In this document: in pieces, positions 38,127 to 48,455 of the stretch | Layout: each line of letters opens with the position of its first letter | How positions within the stretch are numbered: the first letter of the stretch is position 1 | Origin: an uncultured Ruminococcus sp. | Lineage (GTDB): Bacteria; Bacillota; Clostridia; Oscillospirales; Ruminococcaceae | Reading direction: 5' to 3' | Length of the DNA stretch: 64,000 nucleotides | Assembly (NCBI GenBank): GCA_937902395.1 | Contig: CALGTV010000065.1 | Coordinates: 62,001-126,000 of the forward strand | Translations under genes and position numbers: made by a program | The notes under the pieces: model-generated | Seen by the model: only the letters and a program-made list of their open reading frames with translations | Databases searched by the model: none | What the model was told of the DNA's origin: nothing

Positions 38127-39829
38127 TAAAAATTGACCGCCATACGGTAATTCAAATTCTTGGCGGATTGATGAATCGTCCAGATTTTTTAAATGATGTA
38201 GATAAGTATAGATTTGAGTTGAGTGATTTTCCAACTTCACTTGATAAGTTTATCTTTTCTGCAATCAACAATTTGTATAATAATGGAGATGGAGCAAGTA
38301 ATATTCGTTCCATTGATATTATTAACTATTTGAAAGGAAATGCTCTCGCCGCCGAATTGATGGAGAAAGAAAATGGCGAAGTTTATCTGCAAGATTGTGA
38401 GACGGCAGGAGAGCCAGCAAATTTTAATTATTACTATAATAAGTTTAAGAAGTTAAACTTCTTAAAAGATTTGCAAAAGAATAGTGGTAGAGATATCAGC
38501 GACATTTATTGTGAAGATATTCTCAATCCGAACTATGCAGAAATTAATGAAAGATTTGAACAAATGACTGTTGAGGACATTCTCAATAAGTTGAAAATGG
38601 AAATTAACAGTTATGAGAGCAAATTTGTATTAAAGAGCGTAGTTGAAGAGTCAAAGGCTGTTGATGGTATTGAACAGCTCATTATTGACTTACAGCAGAA
38701 GCCAGAGATTGGCTGTAAACTTCAAGGCGATATTATTAACTCTATAACTCGCGGCGGAAGAAAGGGTAAACTTTATATTCGTTCAGCAGGTTCTGGTGTT
38801 GGTAAAACTCGTTCAATGGTTGGAGACGCTTGTAATATTGCGTATCCAATTCGTTTCGATAGAAAGAAAAATAAATGGGTTTCAACAGGTAGTTGTGAAA
38901 AGGTTCTGTATGTAATGACAGAGCAAGACCCTGATGAAATCAAAACTATGATACTCGCATATCTTACAGGATATAATGAAGAAATTTTCTTGTATGGTAC
39001 ATATGGTGAAAAGGAAATGCCTCGTATTCAGCAGGCAATCGACATCATGAAGAAGTATGAGGGAAATATGTTGTTTGCTCATATGCCTGACCCTTGTGCT
39101 TCAGCCGTAAAGAATTTGTTCAGAAGATATAATATTCAACATGGTGTTGAGAATATTTTCTACGATTATATTTTCTCTTCTCCTGCTATGCTTAATGAGT
39201 ATCGTGACTTAAAACTTCGTGAAGATGTTTGCCTTAGACTGTTCACAACAACATTGAAGAATCTTGCCGTTGAACTCAATGCTTTCATTATGACTTCAAC
39301 ACAGGTTAGTAATGATGACGATGAGAAGGGCGGATTTAGAGATTTCAAAAATGTTCAAGGCTCAAAGGCGATTGTTAACCTTGCAGACTTTGCTTGTGTT
39401 ATGTCTCGTCCAACTAAGGCAGAATTGCAGGAGCTTGCAGGATTTTCCGGTTCATTCTCATTTGTTCCTAATCTCGTTACAGACATTTATAAGAATCGTC
39501 GTGGTAGATGGAATATGGTAAGAGTTTGGTCCAGAAATGATTTGGGCTGTTGTCGTAAGGAAGATTTGTTCGTAACAACAGTTGATATGAAGCCGATTAA
39601 AGAATTCCAGGTTATTCAGTTTGATTCTACAGCATATGGAGATTTCACTGAATTGTGTGACCTTTATAATGAAGGAATCGTATCAGATGGTGTTTATGAG
39701 GAATTCTATTCTGCCTCAGATATCAAGCCAGAAGATTTGGTTATTGATTCTGCCGCGGCATTTGAAGATGATGAAGATAATAAGAGAAGATTAAGCGAAA
39801 AAGATTTTTCTGATTTTTTGACCTTTTAA
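38123..39829 (+). CDS. dnaB: Replicative DNA helicase, DnaB-like, 568 aa
   Basis: RecA-fold hexameric helicase. Helical N-terminal domain (ILGGLMNRPDFLN, FIFSAINNLY), then Walker A RSAGSGVGKTRSM (about residues 220-231), Walker B-like VENIFYDYIFSSP, and MTSTQVSNDDDE with sensor Gln. The C-terminus GRGRWNMVRVW-type strand carries the arginine finger region. It is longer than typical DnaB, by insertion after Walker A. Followed by primase 12 bases later. No TAG. Confidence 0.88.
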   Translation: MIKIDRHTVIQILGGLMNRPDFLNDVDKYRFELSDFPTSLDKFIFSAINNLYNNGDGASNIRSIDIINYLKGNALAAELMEKENGEVYLQDCETAGEPANFNYYYNKFKKLNFLKDLQKNSGRDISDIYCEDILNPNYAEINERFEQMTVEDILNKLKMEINSYESKFVLKSVVEESKAVDGIEQLIIDLQQKPEIGCKLQGDIINSITRGGRKGKLYIRSAGSGVGKTRSMVGDACNIAYPIRFDRKKNKWVSTGSCEKVLYVMTEQDPDEIKTMILAYLTGYNEEIFLYGTYGEKEMPRIQQAIDIMKKYEGNMLFAHMPDPCASAVKNLFRRYNIQHGVENIFYDYIFSSPAMLNEYRDLKLREDVCLRLFTTTLKNLAVELNAFIMTSTQVSNDDDEKGGFRDFKNVQGSKAIVNLADFACVMSRPTKAELQELAGFSGSFSFVPNLVTDIYKNRRGRWNMVRVWSRNDLGCCRKEDLFVTTVDMKPIKEFQVIQFDSTAYGDFTELCDLYNEGIVSDGVYEEFYSASDIKPEDLVIDSAAAFEDDEDNKRRLSEKDFSDFLTF

Positions 39830-39840
39830 GGAGTGATTAA

Positions 39841-40899
39841 GTGAGCGATTTAAAAGACTTGATGAATAGTCTGACTAATGAAGAAATCATTGATATAATG
39901 ATAAAACTTGGTGCAGACAGATTCGAAGAAAAAGGAAACGCAATAATCTTCCCAACAATTTGTCATAATCATGATTCTGCCGATGCAAGTATGAAGTTAT
40001 ATTATTATCCTAAAACTCATACTTTTCATTGTTATACTGAATGTTGCTGTACTTTCAATATTATTGAAATGTTTAAGAAGCGATATGAGCTGTTAAATGT
40101 TCAGTATGATTTTTTCAAGGATATTGTCTTAAAGATTGGTGGAGGAGCTGGTCGAACAAAAGAATATGAATCTTTCTACCAGCCATACCAATCAATTTAT
40201 ACTAAAGAAAATCACAATGCTGAAGTTAATATTCCTATTCTTAATAAAGGATTATTGAATGTTTATACATTCTATCCTACCGTTGAATGGTTAGAGGATG
40301 GAATTAGCGAAGAAGCAATGAAGATATATAACATTCTCTATTCAATTCAAGAGAACAAGATAATTATTCCTCATTACGATATTGAAGGAAACTTAATCGG
40401 AATAAGAGGAAGAAGCCTTAATGAAGAAGATATTGCACTTGGTAAATATCGTCCAGTGTGTATCGAAGGAAAGATGTATAATCATCCTCTTCAGTTTAAT
40501 CTTTATGGATTGAATTTTGTAAGAGAGAATATAAAGAAGTATAAGACGGCGATTGTCGCAGAGTCCGAGAAAAGTTGTTTGCAATATTCAACAATGTTTG
40601 GACAAGATAAAAATATAGTTGTCGCCGCCTGTGGTAGTACATTTCATAAATATCAGCTTGATTTGTTAATCAAATGTGGAGCAGAAAGGGTTTTGATAGC
40701 TTTTGATAAAGAGGGTAAGACTTGGGAAGAGAAAGAAAAATATTTTGCAAAGTTAAAAGGTATTTGTGAAAAATATAAAAACTACTGCACAATGGGTTTT
40801 GTTTATGATAATAGTAATCTACTAAAACTGAAGCAGTCTCCTTTTGACTGCGGACCAGAAGTAGCAACTAAATTAATATCAAAAGGAGTCTGGTTATAA
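39841..40899 (+). CDS. dnaG: DnaG-like DNA primase, 352 aa
   Basis: N-terminal zinc-binding motif with CHNH at about residue 41 and FHCYTEC about 23 residues later, as in CHC2 primases; TOPRIM motifs AIVAESEKSCLQ and VLIAFDKEGKTW at about residues 240 and 285 bind metal. Makes RNA primers for lagging-strand synthesis. GTG start at 39841 after GGAGTG. Shorter than bacterial DnaG, lacking a long helicase-binding C-terminus. No TAG. Confidence 0.88.
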   Translation: MSDLKDLMNSLTNEEIIDIMIKLGADRFEEKGNAIIFPTICHNHDSADASMKLYYYPKTHTFHCYTECCCTFNIIEMFKKRYELLNVQYDFFKDIVLKIGGGAGRTKEYESFYQPYQSIYTKENHNAEVNIPILNKGLLNVYTFYPTVEWLEDGISEEAMKIYNILYSIQENKIIIPHYDIEGNLIGIRGRSLNEEDIALGKYRPVCIEGKMYNHPLQFNLYGLNFVRENIKKYKTAIVAESEKSCLQYSTMFGQDKNIVVAACGSTFHKYQLDLLIKCGAERVLIAFDKEGKTWEEKEKYFAKLKGICEKYKNYCTMGFVYDNSNLLKLKQSPFDCGPEVATKLISKGVWL

Positions 40900-40900
40900 A

Positions 40901-42733
40901 ATGAAGTATATTAGAAAAACGAGTAAAGATATTACTCAGGATTTCAGTCGCAATTTACTTATTGACAGAGGCATCTTGAAAGAAGGAGAAAATGCTGATT
41001 GGTATTTTAAGCCTACTGTTGATAATCTTCTTGACCCGCTCGGTCTTGACCATATGGAAGAGGGAGCAAAGTTGCTGTTAAAGCATTTGAAGAACGGAAG
41101 CCGTATTCGTCTTTATGTTGACTGCGATGTTGATGGTTTTACATCTTCTGCTTTGTTTATCAATTATTTTAATGATTTTTTGAAAAACAAATATCCCGAT
41201 GTTGAAATCACCTATCACATTCCGGAAGGAAAAGAACACGGTCTGCGTTCAGTCATGGATGAATTGATTCATAATAAGATTTGTGATTTAATTATCCTTC
41301 CTGATAGTTCTTCAAATGATTATGATGAACATAAGCAACTTCATGAAATGGGCTATGACATTCTTGTTCTTGACCACCATGATGCAGACCATTATAGTGA
41401 AGATGCGGTTGTTATTAACAATTAGCTGTCAAACGATTATGAGAACAAGGCATTAAGCGGTGTCGGTGTCGTTTATAAGTTTATTAACTTCTTCGATTAT
41501 TACCGTTGGGAAGATTCTCCTGAGAGTAAGGAAGAAGAGGCTTTCATTGACCCCATCTATGACCGATATCTTGACCTCGTTGCTCTTGGTGAAATCAGCG
41601 ATATGATGAATATGCAGACACCAGAGAACCGCTACATTTGTGACTATGGTCTTTCAGACATTCAGAATACTCTATTCCGCGCGATTGTGAAGAAACAGTG
41701 TTATTCAATGTTTGGTATTTATGAAGCGGACTGGAATGATTCTTATTATAACAGTGGAGACGTTACGCAAATTAAGGTTGCTTTCTATGTAACTCCGCTT
41801 ATCAACGCTCTTATTCGTGTTGGCACACAAAGCGAGAAGGAACAACTCTTCGAAGGCTTTATTAATGGTGATAAAGTAATTCCTTCAACAAAGCGCGGAG
41901 CAAAGGGTGAAATGGAGACCGTTGCAGAATAGGTAACTCGTAACTGCGTAAATGCTCGTTCAAGATAGAACAGAGAAAAGGATAAGGCAATTGAGTTGCT
42001 TGATATTCAGATTAGCAATAATTGTCTTGACGAAAATAAAATTCTTATCCTTAATGCTGATGACCTCAGTGTTTCAAATAACCTTACTGGTTTGATTGCA
42101 ATGGGTATTGCCGCAAAGTACAAAAAGCCTACAATGCTCGGTAGAATCAGCCCTGATGGTTACTTGAAGGGTTCTATCAGAGGTAGAGAAGAAAGTGAGT
42201 TGAAAGACTTTAAGGGATTCCTTAAAGACAGCAACTATATGGATTTCGTTGAAGGTCATGCGAACGCCGCCGGTTTTAGTATTAAGAATAGTGATATCGA
42301 CAAGTTGTGTGAGTATGCAAATACAAAACTTGCTAACATTGACTTCAATGAAGGATTCTATGAAGCAGATTTTGTTATTCAGGGTAACTATTCAGAAATT
42401 ACTCCTCTTGTTCTTGATATTGGCGCACAGCAAAAGTTGTGGGGACAGACAAACGATGAGCCTGTTATTATTGTTGAGAACATTACAATTCCTAAATCTC
42501 AAATCCAGACAATCGGCTCAAAGAAAGATACTGTTAAATTTGTATTTAATGGAATGACATATATGATTTTCAAGGCACAAAATATTATCGACCAGATTTT
42601 TGAAACTCCTGGCGATACTCTTAACATTACTTGCGCCGGTAGAGCAAATATTAATACATGGGGCAATAGAATTACTCCCCAGATTTATGTTGATGAAATC
42701 GAAATAAAGGAGAGTTCTATCTATGACTTCTGA
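40901..42733 (+). CDS. recJ: RecJ-like single-strand 5'-3' exonuclease (DHH family), 610 aa
   Basis: DHH phosphoesterase domain: LYVDCDVDGFTSS, DLIILPDSS and LVLDHHDADH coordinate two metals; LSGVGVVYKF follows as in RecJ. The DHHA1-like region has GRISPDGYLKGSIRG and GHANAAGFSI (Gly-His motif). Three TAG codons at 41423, 41930 and 41966 are read as Gln; the first gives INN-Q-LSNDY, where RecJ often has Gln or Pro-Lys. Resects DNA in recombination and repair. ATG 40901 lies two bases after the primase stop. Confidence 0.88.
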
Positions 42734-42917
42734 TAAAGATATAGTTGAAATGACAGTCGGAAAAGGTGGGCAATATGAAGCCCACCTCGACGTTGATGAT
42801 AAAACAAGTTTTGTCATTAAAGACATAACTAATGTTAGGTTTTTCGACCCAGTAAAACAAGAATGGATTGATATTGGTTATAAAGGTCCAGTATCTTTGA
42901 ATTATAAGGAGGAATAA
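42723..42917 (+). CDS. Small unknown protein, 64 aa
   Basis: A 64-residue protein overlapping recJ by 11 bases, beginning MTSDKDIVEMTVGKGGQYEA and apparently one small beta domain (TSFVIKDITNVRFFDP). Ends two bases before the next ATG. No recognisable motif. Confidence 0.5.
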   Translation: MTSDKDIVEMTVGKGGQYEAHLDVDDKTSFVIKDITNVRFFDPVKQEWIDIGYKGPVSLNYKEE

Positions 42918-42919
42918 AA

Positions 42920-43120
42920 ATGGGAGAACTTTGTAAGAGAACCGAAGAGTGGAGGGTTAATGATGAAGCAGAAGCAAAAGCTCTTATCGAAAAGGCAAAG
43001 GCTGATGAAAACGTAGAAGGTTATGAACTCAAATCCTACAAGATGGTCAAGAAAGATAAAAAGTCTAAGGGCGAGATTATCGACGAATGGGTAATTGTTA
43101 CCCTTGTTAAGCAATGGTAA
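42920..43120 (+). CDS. Small unknown protein, 66 aa
   Basis: A 66-residue charged protein with EEWRVNDEAEAKALIEKAKA helix followed by KDKKSKGEIIDEWVIVTLVKQW. ATG 42920 follows AGGAGG. The 3' end overlaps the next gene. Function unknown. Confidence 0.5.
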   Translation: MGELCKRTEEWRVNDEAEAKALIEKAKADENVEGYELKSYKMVKKDKKSKGEIIDEWVIVTLVKQW

Positions 43121-43305
43121 AAGGACAAGGACTGATGGACGAAGTCTGCCGCGGTTTAGCTGGTGAGATAAGTTTCGAAGAGTCCATTCGTAGACAAACA
43201 AATATCTTGGAGTACGAGATAATGCAAGCTATTAAAGATAAATTGGAGGGATATATCAATGAAGTTCCACATGGACGAGAAGGAGAACTACAAGAAGAAG
43301 ATTGA
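43114..43305 (+). CDS. Small helical protein, 63 aa
   Basis: A 63-residue helical protein starting at ATG 43114 or ATG 43135; the latter has AAGGA upstream. EESIRRQTNILEYEIMQAI looks amphipathic; the tail is acidic (EGELQEED). Overlaps genes on both sides. Function unknown. Confidence 0.45.
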   Translation: MVKGQGLMDEVCRGLAGEISFEESIRRQTNILEYEIMQAIKDKLEGYINEVPHGREGELQEED

Positions 43306-43378
43306 TAAGATGAAGGACGATATGAATCGCCGCAACAAAGAAATCCAGAAAGAGCGTGAAAAGAAAAAGAAACAGTGA
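43259..43378 (+). CDS. Very small charged protein, 39 aa
   Basis: ATG 43259 follows TTGGAGGG. The 39-residue product is almost entirely charged (MKFHMDEKENYKKKIDKMKDD, KEREKKKKQ) and should form one helix. Real coding is supported by the ribosome site and position, not by conservation. Confidence 0.45.
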   Translation: MKFHMDEKENYKKKIDKMKDDMNRRNKEIQKEREKKKKQ

Positions 43379-43383
43379 TAAGG

Positions 43384-43414
43384 AAAGTCAAGGCTAAAAA
43401 GTCTTGACTTTTTT
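43384..43414 (+). terminator. Composite terminator overlapping the dnaE promoter
   Basis: Perfect 9-bp stem AAAGTCAAG/CTTGACTTT with 10-base loop and a T run; TTGACT in the right arm is the -35 box. Confidence 0.75.
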
Positions 43415-43432
43415 GTTAAAATATGGTATAAT
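43404..43432 (+). promoter_or_regulatory. Promoter for dnaE
   Basis: TTGACT, 17 bases, TATAAT with TG extended -10, then TATTATAGA. The leader to ATG 43510 is about 70 bases. Confidence 0.92.
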
Positions 43433-43509
43433 TATTATAGAAAGTAGGAAATATATAAATAATGAGTATCCCTGTATGATTACTCGGCGATACTGATTGG
43501 AGGTATATT

Positions 43510-45652
43510 ATGGATTTAAAGGCACTTAAAAGATTTGACGACCATTCTCACAGTATGTTTTCCAACTTCAGATTGATTGACTCTATCAATCGTCCGAAGG
43601 ATATGATTCTGAAGGCGTATGAGCTGGGAATGTCCGGTATTGCACTTACAGACCATGAGACTGTTGCAGGTCATGTAGAATGGTTGAAGTGTGAAAAGGA
43701 ACTTAAAAAGGCAGGTAAAATTCCTGAAGACTTTAAGTGTGCTTGTGGTAATGAGATTTATCTTGTTAATGATAGAACTAATATTGAAAGATATTGGCAC
43801 TACATTTTGATTGCAAAAAACACTGAAGGACACCGTGCATTAAGAGAGTTAAGTTCAATCGCTTGGTATAATGGTTTCAGTTCTCGCGGCATGATGAGAG
43901 TTCCAACAGAGAAGAAGGAACTTGAGGAAATCGTTAAAAAGTATCCGAATACTTTGATTGCAACTACCGCTTGTCTTGGTGGTGAGCTTCCTCATTTCGT
44001 AGCAGAATTGATTAAGGCAGAGCAGGCAAATGATGAAACGGCAATTCGTTTTTGGAAGATTGAAATTGATAATTTCATCAAGTGGAATCTTAGTCTGTTT
44101 GGAGAAGATTTCTACATTGAGATTGCCGCGGCAGATACAAAGGACCAGATTAAGTTCAATGCAAGAGTAAAGAATATTGCGAAGTATTACAATATTAAAA
44201 TGGTAATTGGTTCTGACGCGCATTATCTTACTGCAAAAGAGCGTCCTGTTCATAAGGCTTATCTTAACTCAAAAGACGGTGAGCGTGAAGTTGATGGTTT
44301 CTATACTTTCGCTCATATGATGGATAATGAAGAAGCATATGGAAATCTTAGTATGACTTTCTCTGAGGAAGAGTTCGCAGAATTTTGTGCAAACTCAATG
44401 GAAATTTATGATAAGATTGGCACTTATGAAATTTTCAGAAAACCAATCATTCCGAGAGTTGAAGTTGTACCAAAGGATTGTCCAGTAACTCCAAACTGGG
44501 TTTGGGCGGATGACTGTCCGGTACTTACACAGCTTATTCAGAGTGATAATGTACAGGAAAAGTATTGGGTAACAGAATGTTTACTCAGTATGATTGATAA
44601 AGGACTTTTTGGAAAAGAAGAGTATATGATTGCTCTTGAAACAGAAGCAAGAGTAATTAAGGTAGTTGGAGAGAAACTCGGCAACTGTCTGTATGAGTAT
44701 TTCAATACTTTCCAGCATATGATTAACTTGTTCTGGGATTGCGGTTCAATCGTGGGTCCTGGACGTGGTTCAGCAGTTTGTTTTTTAAGTAACTATCTTC
44801 TTGGTATAACCCAGCTTGACCCACTGAAGTGGGGACTTAAGTATTGGCGTTTTCTTAATGAAGAGCGTGTAGAGCTTCCTGATATTGATATCGACCTTAC
44901 TCCTTCAAAGAGAGCTGCTGTTTTCGCCGCCCTTCGTAAGGAGCGTGGAGAGCTTAATGTTATTCAGGTTTGTACTTATGGTACAGAGGGTACTCGTTCT
45001 GCAATTGCCGCAGCTTGTCGTGGTTATCGTTCAGAGTGGTATCCTGATGGCATTGATACAGATACAGCACAGTATCTTAGTTCACTTATTCCTCAGGAGC
45101 GTGGATTCCTCTGGTCAATTCATGATGCCGTTTATGGTAATGAGGAAAAAGGTAGGGCTCCTATTGCAGCGTTGGCAAATGAGCTTGACAAGTATCCGGG
45201 TCTTCTTGAAATCATCGAGTCTATTGATGGTCTTGTAAATAAGAGAGGACAGCATGCATCGGGTGTTATTCTTTATAATGATTCTCCATTTGAAACTGGA
45301 GCAATTATGAGAAGCCCGAACGGAGATTTGACAACACAGTATTCTCTTCACGAAGCAGAGGAACTTGGAGACGTTAAGTATGACTTCCTTGTAACTGAAA
45401 TTTGTGACAAACTCACAATTGCAATTAGTTTGCTTCAGAAGGATAATTTAATTGACCCAACCTTGAACTTAAGAGAGGTTTATAATAAGTATCTTCATCC
45501 TGACGTTCTTGACCTTAATAACCAGAAGATTTGGGATGCACTTAGTAACGGTACAGTTCTTGATGTATTCCAGTTCAGTACAGGTGTTGGTCTTGCAACT
45601 GCAAAGCAGGTTAAGCCGCAGAATCCTACTGATATGCTTAACGCAAATGCGT
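43510..45652 (+). CDS. dnaE: DNA polymerase III alpha (DnaE type), exon 1
   Basis: First exon, joined to 46618-48455 for a 1326-residue polymerase. N-terminal PHP domain with DDHSHSMFSN and IALTDHETVAG, the GPGRGSAV motif (about residue 420), then palm catalytic PDIDIDLTPS at residue 457 and GQHASGVILY. No separate exonuclease domain, so DnaE rather than PolC. Exon ends at T45652 after AATGCG. No TAG in 714 codons. ATG 43510 follows TTGGAGG. Confidence 0.93.
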
Positions 45653-46617
45653 CGACATTGGCGCTTACACACTTTACCTTTAATCAAAGGGGTTAAGATT
45701 TAATCTTAGCTAACGGGGAAGCCTGAAGCTCCTGCCGGGAGGCATAGGTATGGTAATCCCGTGGGAAATATTGATTCACCTCATGGGAGGTGATATAAAA
45801 TGCACTTAGTGTATTGTTACACAAATTTAATTAACAATAAAAAATATGTAGGTTAGACAAATAATTTAAAAAGAAGAGTTAAATAGCATAAAGATGATTC
45901 TTTTACAAATTATAATGAAGCTCGATATAATCAATTAATTCATCAAGCAATAAGAAAATATGGATTAAATAATTTTAAAATAGATATTTTAGAAGATAAT
46001 ATCCCAACTGAATTAATTGATGAAAAAGAAAAATACTATATAAATAAATATAATACAATAGCACCAAATGGGTACAATTTAACAGAAGGTGGAATGGCTA
46101 ATAAAACTGCTCCAGTTCCTTCTAAATATGAAAATGATTTTCTAAATATTGTGAAAGAATTAAAAGGAGAAAAGAATCTTAAAGAAATAGCTGAACAATT
46201 TAATATGTCATATTCTTATTTAAGTGATATAAACAATGGTTCAAGATTATTTCACGAAAATATAACTTATCCAATAAGAAAAAGTTCAAATTCTCCAAAT
46301 AAAGAAGACTATTAGATTATTATTGATATGATAGAAAATACAGATTTATCTTGTGCTAAAATAGCTAAATAGTTAAATTTAAGTGCAGCGACAGTTAGAA
46401 AAGTAAATAATGGATAGATTAAAAAAATGGTTAATTTATTTCCAGAAAAAACTTTTCCGTTAAGAAAGGTGAATCAATAAACCTGTAGAGACTATCTCTG
46501 GTGAGACAGAGAGTAGGTTTGCTATTGATACGCAAAACGAAATGGTGTGCCGTAAGGTAAAAGATAGTCCAGACCACAAACAATTACCCAGTTGGTAGAG
46601 AAATCTATAGTGGTATG
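45653..46617 (+). mobile_element. Group I intron in dnaE, 965 bases
   Basis: Core words match the nrdD intron and td-type introns: GCTAACGGGGAA (45709-45720), AATCCCGTGGGAAAT (45755-45769) and P7 pair GACTATC (46490) with GATAGTC (46563). 5' exon ends in T and intron ends in G46617. Joining GCGT to TAATGAGA restores ANALMRLMGE, and total length 2143+1838=3981 is an exact multiple of three. Confidence 0.9.
45800..46480 (+). CDS. GIY-YIG homing endonuclease in the dnaE intron, 226 aa, five TAG codons
   Basis: ATG 45800 follows GGGAGGTGAT. GIY-YIG domain: LVYCYTNLINNKKYVG-Q-TNN, where TAG supplies the Gln of the classical YVGQT signature, then LKRRVKQH with Gln also from TAG, and YYINKYNT with GYNLTEGG. 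The C-terminal part contains NUMOD/HTH-like modules (LKEIAEQFNMSYSYLSDI and CAKIAKQLNLSAATVRKV). Three more TAGs lie at the DYQII, AKQLNL and NGQIKK positions. Stops at TAA 46478-46480 just before intron P7, so it does not invade the ribozyme core. Confidence 0.88.
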
Positions 46618-48455
46618 TAATGAGACTTATGGGTGAGCCTGGTGAGGAAAGACCTCTTGACAGATATTGCCGTCTTAAGGAAGATATGAGAGCCTGGTAT
46701 ATGGAGGCAAAGGATGCTGGTCTTACAGAAGAGCAGATTAAAACTCTTGAACCATATTATCTTCCTAACTGTGGAGTTCCTTCTTCACAGGAGGATATGA
46801 TGGAAATCTGTATGGACGAAAAGATTGCAAACTTTAGTCTTTCAGAAGCAAATGCGACAAGAAAGATAGTTGCAAAGAAGAAAATGGACCAGATTCCTGC
46901 TCTTCATGAAAAGTTTGTAAATGCTTGTCCAACAAAGAGATTTGGCGAATATGTATGGAAGACAACAATGGGCCCTCAGATGGGATACTCATTCGCAAAA
47001 CCTCATGCTCTTGCTTATTCATTCGTTGGTATTCAGACCCTTTATCTTGCAACAACATATTCTGATATTTATTGGAATTGTGCTTGCTTGATTACAAATG
47101 CCGGCGGTGCAGATTTACTTGACACAGAAGATGTGGACAAGGAGCTGGAAGAAATGGCAGAGCAGGATATTGAGGAAGTTGATGAAGATGACCTCATTGA
47201 AGCAATTAGTAAGAAATATAAGAACAAGAGCGTTAACTATGGTAAGATTAGTGTTGCTCTTGGTAAGTCTAAAAAGGCAGGCATCAATGTTTTGCCGCCA
47301 GACATCAATAAATCAGACCTTATCTTTAAACCTGATGCAGAGCGTAATGCAATCATTTATGGTTTAAAGGGTATTGACAGAATTGGTACAAGCCTTGTTT
47401 ATGAAATTATGGAGAACCGTCCTTATACTTCTCTTGAAGATTTTACTAATAAGGTTAAGGTTAATAAAACTCAAATGGTTTCCTTAATTAAGGCGGGTAC
47501 ATTTGATAACATCTATGGTGACAGAGAGAATACAATGAATTCTTATCTTGAACTTATCGCAGATAAGAAAAAGCGTATCACTTTGCAGAATATGACAATG
47601 TTGTATAATAAGCAACTCATTCCAGAGGAGTTGTCATTCGAAGCAAAGGTTTATAACTTCACTAAGTATATTAGAAAGTTTAAGCAGGGAGATTATTATT
47701 ATCTCAACCATATCGCAATGAGATTCTTTATGGAGAATTATGACACCGATGTGCTTGTAGATATGGTAATTGATGGTGAGGATAATCACGCTCTGATTAA
47801 ACAGTCAACATGGGATAACACATATGATAAGGCAATGAATCCAGTAAGAGCATGGATGAAAGCAAATCAGGAAAAAATCCTCGGTGCGTTGAACAGAAGT
47901 CTTTTCGAAGATGTTCGTAATAAGTATGCTCTTGGTTCGATTGATAAATGGGATATGGATGCTCTTGGTACATATTGCCACAATCATGAACTTGCAAATC
48001 TCAACAAAAGAGCATATGGAATTGTGGATTTCGAGAGTCTTGACCCAGAACCAGTAATTGCGTCTGAGTTCACAACAAAGGATGGCGGCGTAATTAGAAT
48101 GTACGAGATTTCAAGAATCTGCGGAACTGTTATTGATAAGGATAAGAATAAGAGTACAGTAGTTCTCTTAACTCCTACAATGCAGGTTGTAAACGTAAAG
48201 GTTTGGAAGAATCAATACGCAAAGTGGGATAGACAAATTAGTAGAAAAAATCCTGATGGTACTAAGACGATTATTGAGAAGAGTTTCTTCGCAAGAGGTA
48301 ATAAGTTGATTATAACCGGTATTCGTCGTGATGATGATTTCGTACCTAAGAAATATAAGAGTACTACTCTTCCTCTCTTTGAGAAAATTGAAGAAATGGA
48401 CGAAGAGGGATTCATCACTAAATCTACAACAGAACGTGCGGAGGTAGAGGAGTAA
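46618..48455 (+). CDS. dnaE: DNA polymerase III alpha (DnaE type), exon 2
   Basis: Continues from exon 1: MRLMGEPGEERPLDRY, FGEYVWKTTMGPQMGYSFAKPHALAYSF (fingers), then helix-hairpin-helix VSLIKAGTFDNIYG and an OB-like C-terminal domain with YEISRICGTVIDKDK. Its stop overlaps the next ATG (TAATG). No TAG codons in about 610 residues. Processive copying of the phage genome is the expected function. Confidence 0.92.

Noticed and set aside
24936..46617. nrdD and dnaE as two separate genes each, split by stop codons
   Set aside because: Intron core motifs, U/G splice borders and exact frame restoration support single spliced genes.
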